Positions 57,337 to 64,000 of a DNA stretch of 64,000 bases are shown here, in pieces. The position numbers and the translations under genes are program-made. Location of the stretch: assembly GCF_008728515.1 (NCBI RefSeq), contig NC_044977.1, positions 6,781,501 through 6,845,500 on the forward strand, given 5' to 3'. A model generated the notes under the pieces. That model saw nothing but the letters and a program-made list of their open reading frames with translations, was not told the DNA's origin and did no database searches. The DNA comes from Papio anubis (lineage: Eukaryota > Chordata > Mammalia > Primates > Cercopithecidae). Position 1 is the stretch's first letter, and every line of letters starts with the position of its first letter.

Positions 57337-60300
57337 TGATCAGTGAATTCTGATTTGTTCTCCTTAATCTATTTTTCTCTGAAAATTTTTTACCATCTAG
57401 TTTTGCCTAATATTCATGTATTTTGTGTAGATCAATTATTTTATTTGGGGGACACAAATAATTATATTGTAACTCTATCATTCTTTCTGGAGTCCTTCAT
57501 TTAACTCTCACTCATCAGTTTTCATTACACTGAAAAGGAATTGCAAGGAAACCAAGTATTAATGTTTGATTACATTCATGCATTTATTATTTTCAGGATA
57601 ACTAATTGCATCTGCTTGAATGAGTTATATTTATTATTCAGTTCGATGCTTCAATTATCTCAGCTGTGGTCAGTGACTCTCTTTTAAGTTGGTTCCTTTG
57701 TTTTGTGTAGACACATTAATACTTTCTATGCTTTCTGACAAAAATAAAATGTCCCAGAGTCATCTTGTAAATGTCATGACCTAGATCTAGAATCAACTAT
57801 TTCTCCAAAGAAGTCTTCACTAAAAGGAAAATCATATGTAGAGATTACAGTCTGAAGGCTCCATTTGTTCATTGTTTCCAGCTTGTTATCATTCTGGAAC
57901 TTTTCAGAAGACAGAGCTAAGGAATAATTATTATTTAGAAAATTTGAAAAAATCATGTGTTTATATTTTTTAAATTGAAGTCTATTTTCTTATATCTCAT
58001 ATTTGTATTTTATCAGATTGCACACAAAATATTCTCTTAATGATTTTTACATTATTTTTATTTGCTTTATCATATACCTATATCTAATAATATTTCCAAA
58101 ATAATAACCTCATTGTCCTTAATAAAATTAAAACTATTGATGCAATTTAAAATTTTTTCAGTTATTGTTCTAGTTTAAGAACCCCCGGAAGAATATACAA
58201 AGTCATTTGAAATACTTTTTTTGTGTTATTATAGTAGTAATTTGATTTAAAAGTTATATTCATTGATTTCAACTTACTTTTAGTTTTAGTCTGTATGGAA
58301 AATTGATTTCTTTCGACCTCTTCCATCCTTTTGAAGGCAGTGGGGTTTTATCGGCTTTGTTTTACTTTTCATGTGGGATTAGATGTTTATTCTAGATACA
58401 TTTTTCTTTGTGGGTCTCAATTGTTCCTCCAGAAAAACCACCTACAGACTTATAAAAATGCCTTATTTATAAACACGATGCTCCACACGCATTACTTCTG
58501 ACAAAAGAACATTTTACAGCAAAATAAGAATGGCAATATGATCAAGTCCATGGAAATCACTCGTCCCACCACATGTCCTATCATCCAGAAGCATGTGTCT
58601 TGACAGACTAAGGGGATGGTTTGCTGAAAGTTCAATGAAATCACCTGCTGGAAGATAGACACTTCCATGGCTGGAGTATGACCTTCAACCAATGACCAAT
58701 ATTTGATGTTATTTCCCCCACTGCTTGATTGCAGCATTTTTCTTTATCTTCTTTTCACAATCCCCTGCACCACTGTAGGTCTTGTAGATCTTGATATAAA
58801 TGGTTTGGAAACTCACTTGTATTCTGAAGTATTTGGGCATATTAAGTCACTGGTTTTGTTGAAATATTTTACTCCATTCTCATCCTAATTGATCTGCTTA
58901 TTTCAGTGAAGGAATTTTGGCAAATGTCTGAACGCAACTGAATGATCATTTTTCCACAACTGATCATTTACTTGAACTACAATAGGATATCACTCATTGA
59001 AATCTAGCTTTCAATTCACAATGTCAGCAGATCATTTTTCCCTGTCTTTAGGAGAGTATTCCTGAGTAATTTCAGTTTGGAGTTACCAAGACTTAATTTA
59101 TAGCTCTCTTACTTGTTTAACGGGAGAAGTTGGATAATTTACTTAATTTTTAGAAACTTCAGTTATAATTTATGTGAGAAAAATGATGATCATACTTATC
59201 TCAGAGAGTAAAGGATAAATTAGTGGCTTAGAATTCCATCCACTTTGCTGAGACATGGACATTTGCCTTTTTTTAATCATTGTGGTTTAATCTTTTCTTA
59301 TTCACTAACATTTCTATTTGTTAATAACATTAATTAAGAATCTGCTTCTGTTTGCTTTGTAAAGGCTGTACATTGGGAGTAAATTCCTTAAGTAGAAAAT
59401 GCTCTAGCATCTAAAACATTGAAAGGAGCAGGCTTGATTTATTTCTTTTCAGTAGAATGTTTACCAAATATATGTTGTCCAATAACAATTCCATCAAGAA
59501 AATTCTGGCAGCAAGTCACCAGAAAACCTAGCAACATTGGCTGAAGAGATTCATTTCATTAAAACTATTGATTGCCCATTTCTCCGAAGTACTTACATTG
59601 AATTTTTCATATCAGACAAATGTGGTTTAAAAATAGTCACTGACAAAGACAGTAGAGTGTGTTTGTGTATATACTGTATATTTGTAGCAGACATGTGCAG
59701 GACTTTAAAATATAAATTCTTAGAAATTGAGGACCATGTTGTATTTTCTGTATCTTCCTAAACATATTGTGAGAGATCAATAAATATTCAACAAACACAT
59801 TGTGCTTCTACAAAACTGGACATGAATTTATAAAGTGACAATACAAGCACCAGGCAAAATATCTCATTCAGACCTAACCATATGAAGAGGCAATAGGGAG
59901 CAGATTAAAGGGCACAGCTGTCTCGTTCCACAAGTTTAGTTGGAAAACAGCCCAGAGAAGATGGGAATATGTGACTCTACATCTTTTCTACAGGTCTAGC
60001 TCCTCTGGGTGTCACTGGGTTTACCTTTCCTCTTCACTGCAGCTCTGTTATGCTGAAATATTAACAGCAGTTAGTTCTTCTACTTACCAAACTAAAATTT
60101 TAGTATGATACTTGTTCCCTCAAGGACTAATGAAAAGTCGGAAAAAAAAAAAAAACCAAAAAACTGCTACATTCAATTCAGTTCCACACGACCTTGGGTT
60201 GATTGTATACAAGACGAGAGCAGGTAAGTTAAAGTAAATGAAAAACTCAGGAGTTCATATTTTCTTTAAACAATATTTTACAGTTGTTTTCACATAGTAA

Positions 60301-60535
60301 AGCTATGTCTTTAATCTTGAATTACAATAACATACAATTTATCTGTTCATTTATTAGATATTAGTAGATAAACTAGGCATGTTAGAATTACCACTATAGA
60401 GTTACTGTGTTTTAATAACATGATTTTTCTTTATAGCACTTTAAAAAATAGAAAAATATTTTATTAACATGGTCAACCACTCTTTAAAGCAGGAAGGACT
60501 GGTTCTTTTTTCCCCCAATCTAGAAATAAAAAACA
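57337..60535. other. 3.2 kb non-coding stretch with few old repeats
   Basis: AT-rich and largely unassigned. A diverged MIR (59.04-59.23 kb: AATTTATAGCTCTCTTACTTG, then ATTTACTTAATTTTTAGAAAC, then AAAAATGATGATCATACTTA) and an L2 3' end (59.70-59.80 kb) are plausible. The minus frame 58492-58737 (81 codons) begins at a short segment of slightly richer composition, but I recognise no domain in it. Confidence 0.4.
59700..59803 (+). repeat. L2 3'-end remnant
   Basis: TTAGAAATTGAGGACCATG, TTGTATTTTCTGTATCTTCC and GATCAATAAATATTCAACAA match the order of the L2 3' end, which closes with a run like 'caataaatatttgttga'. Confidence 0.55.
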
Positions 60536-60539
60536 CCTG

Positions 60540-60650
60540 TACTTTAGAAAAATTATGTAATTTGAATTAGGTCATTAGCTGGCAAGTATAAGATGTCAGG
60601 TGGGAACTCAGGCCTCTAGACTCTGTCTACTCGGCCACACTTTTCAAATA
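60540..60650 (-). repeat. MIR-like remnant (reverse)
   Basis: TTATGTAATTTGAATTAGGTC, AAGATGTCAGGTGGGAACTC, AGGCCTCTAGACTCTGTCTA keep the order of a reversed MIR. Diverged. Confidence 0.45.
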
Positions 60651-60659
60651 ACACATTGA

Positions 60660-62110
60660 TTTAGTAAATTCATTAGTGAGATATGTATTGAGTGTCTATT
60701 ATGTGCCAAGAATAACTATTGTGCTGAGAATAACAGAAAAATTCACTATCCTCTGAGGGCTTGTACCTGCATGAAATAAATACATAAATAAACAAAGTGA
60801 TCATAAAATATAACGCAATAAAAGTAACACACAGGGTTAGAGATACAGGAGGCCAGAGAGGGCTTCTAGGCATAAGCTAGTCAAGTTGAGCAAATAAAAA
60901 TACAGGGCACCAGCTCACTTCAAGTTTCTGAGAATCAACACATTTGCTATTCGTATATTTTGTCCTGTGCAGTATATTTGCAACCTTCACCATCTTTACA
61001 GTAACAAAAACTTGTTGATCTGAAGTTCACACCTAATTGGACATTCTGTATTTTATCTGGCAATCCTATCTGGGAGGTGACATTTGAGCTAAGACCTGAA
61101 TGAAGTGAAAGAGCCAGCTATTCAAAGATGCAGGCGAAGAACATTTCAATAAAGGTATCCACAAAGCTCTCAAAAAAAGACTGAGGAAGCCAGTATGTCT
61201 CAATCTTGATAAAGAGGCTAATATAATGTTGGACAGGTAAACTGAAGCTAGATAATACAGAGACCTCGGATAACGAAATTGGACTATATTCTTATACTCC
61301 ATGTATCTCTTAAGAAGTTATAAGCTAGAGAGATATTATTTGATTTATGCTTTAAAAAATAATCTTCTGGTTTCTTTATAGAAAAGAGATTGAAGAGTGG
61401 AGCAAGAATTGATGCTGAGGCTGAGCGCGGTGGTTCACGCCTGTAATCCCAGCACTTTGGGAGGCCGAGGCAGGGGAATCATCAGCTCAGGAGATGGAGA
61501 CCATCCTGGCTAACACGGTGAAACTCCGTCTCTACTGAAAATACAAAAAACTAGCCGGGCGTGGTGGCGGCGCCTGTGGTCCCAGCTCCTCGGGAGGCTG
61601 AGGCAGGAGAATGGCGGGAACCCGGGGGGCGGAGCTTGCAGTGAGCCAAGATGGCGCTGCTCACTCCAGCCTGGGCCACAGAGGGAGACTCCGTCTCAAA
61701 AAAAAAAAAAAAAAGGCTCTTTTCTAGGTCTGAGTGAAATAATTTTGGTTTGGAATCAGTGGTAGTGGATACAGAGAAGTACATGGATTTGAAATTGGCA
61801 TTTCAGATGGAACCTGAGAAATTTACTAATAGGTTTAGTATGAGACATGAAAAAAGGAAGAAATTAAGCATGACTTGTAAGTTGTTGCCTTTAGCAACTA
61901 GATGTAGAGTGATGGCATTTCTTGATTGGGAAGAATTGATAAATTAAAAATTGGGGTGCTAGTGGTAATCAAATAATCTCTTTTCAGCATATTGAGTTTG
62001 AGAGATCTGTTGGATTTAGAAATGGAGATGCCAAATCAACAATTTATTCCCATCTAAGAGGCATGATAAAACTTGTCAATAAACGTGATGTTTAGAGCAA
62101 GGCCAGGATG
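60660..62110 (-). repeat. long L2 remnant (reverse), interrupted by AluY
   Basis: In reverse order: GAGTGTCTATTATGTGCCAA, CCTCTGAGGGCTTGTACCTG, AATAAATACATAAATAAAC, GGAGGTGACATTTGAGCTAA, GACCTGAATGAAGTGAAAGA, then (after the AluY) CATGACTTGTAAGTTGTTGC, TTAGCAACTAGATGTAGAG, CATATTGAGTTTGAGAGATC and AGAAATGGAGATGCCAAAT. This is the order of a reversed L2 over more than 1 kb. Coding capacity is gone. Confidence 0.7.
61419..61714 (+). mobile_element. AluY, Old World monkey type, inserted in the L2
   Basis: Starts GGCTGAGCGCGGTGGTTCAC and ends in a 16-A run. GGCGGCGCCTGTGGTCCCAG and GGCGGGAACCCGGGG are of the cercopithecoid type. No clear TSD is seen (GATGCTGA before, GGCTCTTT after), so one flank may have been altered. 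The antisense frame 61551-61784 is an Alu translation. Confidence 0.92.
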
Positions 62111-64000
62111 ATATCACAAAGAAAAACAATTTACCTAGAGAAAAATCAAAAGGTTCATGACACAGGCTCATGCGACTCACTGTTTAAAGAAGGAAGAATT
62201 AGCAATAGTCAAAGGGGACCTAAAACGTTATGGGAGAAATCAGAAAGATTGTGCTAAAGAATCCAAGATAGAAAAAAATTTCATAAACAACATGGTAATC
62301 AGGAATCTTTTTATCGGTTGCTGAGATTTAGAATAGGTTTAAATATATATATATATTGATTTGGTCAAATGGGGTCTTCTTTCACCTTAAGAATTCTTCA
62401 GAGGTATTAAATAAACATTCCAAAAAAAAAAAAGAGAGAGAAATATTTTGTGACTAAAATCTGGGTTAAGTTATATTTACAGTGCTACTTTTTAGGGGTT
62501 ATAACCCTTAAATTCTCTAATATATTAAAACGAGTTGAGCTACTCATTTTCTAAAATATTCTTTCCTATTTACACTTTTCTTTATTTACTGAGAACTTAT
62601 TTAGCATCTATTACATATAATACCTAGACTTTTGTGGATTAAAAAATTCTAGGATATATTTCTTAACCCCAGGAAAGAAGGTAAGTAGAAGAAATAGAAA
62701 GTCTATAAGAAACCATAGAATACACTTTCCTAAGTGTTAAACTAGAAATAATGATGAAGTAATATAAAATTTTATTGTGAAAATTCAATGCACCTATCTT
62801 TAAACCAGAACACTACATAATACAACAAACATTGAATTCAAATTTAAAAAGTTATTTGTGAGTCATTGCTCTTTCTTCCTAATCCTTAGAAACGAAATCT
62901 GATAAATCACTTGAAAAAGCATTAATTGATATATTTCCCACATCTTTGGTCCTTCATAATGAAAAATTAGAGCTACATTATTAAAGTAGTTGATGTTAGA
63001 TTTGCCCTAAAACTTAATTTTTTATTGTAATGTAGAGTGTAGTATATCGTTACAGGGGCTTCAAAATACATTAAATATATCACTTACAATGTTCATAGTA
63101 ATATATAGCTATCTTTGGTCTGAAAAATCCAGCTGCATTCTCTGAACTTTGTCAATTCAATCTTGCTACATCCACTGAAAAACAACAAATTAAGATGTGT
63201 TTCACCAAACTCTAGGATTTACTGCATAGCGTTGTACTTTATGCATCAATCTATATCGCACCTTCTCCACAGGCAACAGCAGCACCAGCAGATCATTTTA
63301 TGATTGTGATGCATGTTTATGCTTCATTGTTTTGTAGCTAAAACAATGTTATAGATTTCACAAGTATAAAATTTCTGAAAAAGAAAAACCATGTAGTTAT
63401 TCTTTCCACAATGCTTAACTGGAAGAAGTTCCTTTGAGAAAATAGTCTAAAGGAGGAGTTTGGTTGTACCTACCATTACTGAAATGTCGAGGGAATGGAA
63501 TGCTGTTGAATTATACAGAGAGGGAGAAAAATCTCAAGTTAAAAATAGTTAGATATGTAATTGTCTCAACAACTGACTCAAAGTCTCCACCACTTTTAAA
63601 CAAAAACGTGTCTATGAACTAGAGTCTTCAAAAAGAAGTATCAATTTTGTTATACACTGTGATATGAAGCAACTCAGGACTATACTTAGGAATTAATTGG
63701 TATTGCTCATAAAAAGAAAGATACCAAATATATCAATACAAATCGTTTCTATATTTTTTCCACAATAGTTTAGACACAACTACAATAATGTTGATATGTG
63801 ATTATTATTATCACAAAGCAAATGTCAACAGAAACCATACCTTCAGTCACCCAAGTAAATAAGAAAACGGCAATATAATCCTACCAAAGTATTTTCAATT
63901 GATTAGCTCTGTCATTAAAATCATGTTCAGATGCTAGTGCTACTGTCTAAAAAAATAATAGAATAATTTTGGTGTTGGTAAAAAAATTTCTGCTACCATG
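62111..64000. other. 1.9 kb AT-rich non-coding stretch to the window end
   Basis: Contains a short (TA)n at 62,345-62,356 and an A run with GA repeats at 62,422-62,441. The last part of the L2 may extend a little further. Otherwise nothing is recognised. Confidence 0.45.

Noticed and set aside
58492..58737. 81-codon minus-strand frame, considered as a retroviral or gene fragment
   Set aside because: No catalytic motif, homologous block or LTR context that I can recognise. Left as unassigned.
1..64000. A new multi-gene system (defence, biosynthetic or mobile) in the window
   Set aside because: No intact coding gene is visible on either strand. The open frames are explained by known retroelements, simple repeats or chance.

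Overview
The window is about 64 kb of AT-rich, non-coding primate nuclear DNA. The dated repeats point to an Old World monkey (macaque/baboon lineage). Six young AluY copies (from about 14.67, 21.10, 24.57, 41.09, 56.85 and 61.42 kb) carry cercopithecoid-type changes: GATCCGGCCACTGC in the right arm, and in most copies CGCCTGTGGTCCCAGCT or GGCGGGAACCCGGGG. I see no protein-coding gene, tRNA, rRNA or CRISPR. Every open frame I looked at is either chance, or lies in an Alu, L1, THE1 or other LTR repeat. The region reads as a gene desert or a long intron; an unrecognised exon or lncRNA cannot be excluded by eye.

Layout. 0-10 kb: a complex TA/CA microsatellite, a long ERV1-type solo LTR (MER52-like, about 1.03-2.20 kb), an AluS, L2 remnants, an intact 80-bp MADE1 hairpin, an AluS with perfect target-site duplications (TSDs), an AluJ, and a small LTR12-like fragment. 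10-24 kb: a truncated Alu with an expanded dinucleotide tail, AluS, AluJ, MIRs, young AluYs, a MER2 (Tigger-type) element inserted in a MIR, an MLT1 LTR, and several kilobases of repeat-poor AT-rich DNA. 24-30 kb: a dense LTR cluster with two related copies of an unassigned LTR, a structurally complete THE1 (LTR-internal-LTR) on the minus strand, an AluS and another solo LTR. 31-44 kb: a 5'-truncated L1 with a perfect 17-bp TSD, an L2 remnant, a rearranged L1PB/L1MA-type element of about 4.9 kb, and a minus-strand L1 carrying a young AluY. 43.4-50.4 kb: the longest repeat-poor block. 50.4-57.3 kb: nested retroelements, namely an L1PA inside a MER11-type LTR, an L1 tail inside another L1, a MER1 hAT element with its TSD, and an L1 with twin-priming (5'-inversion) structure that later received an AluY. 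57-64 kb: mostly anonymous sequence plus a long, decayed L2 split by an AluY.

Nothing here behaves as an operon or cooperating gene set. The informative content is the insertion history: nesting order, TSDs, internal rearrangements and local tandem expansions. I did not find evidence for a previously undescribed functional system. Repeat family names come from recognising consensus-like stretches by eye and need a RepeatMasker check. Boundaries are exact only where a TSD or terminal repeat is stated.
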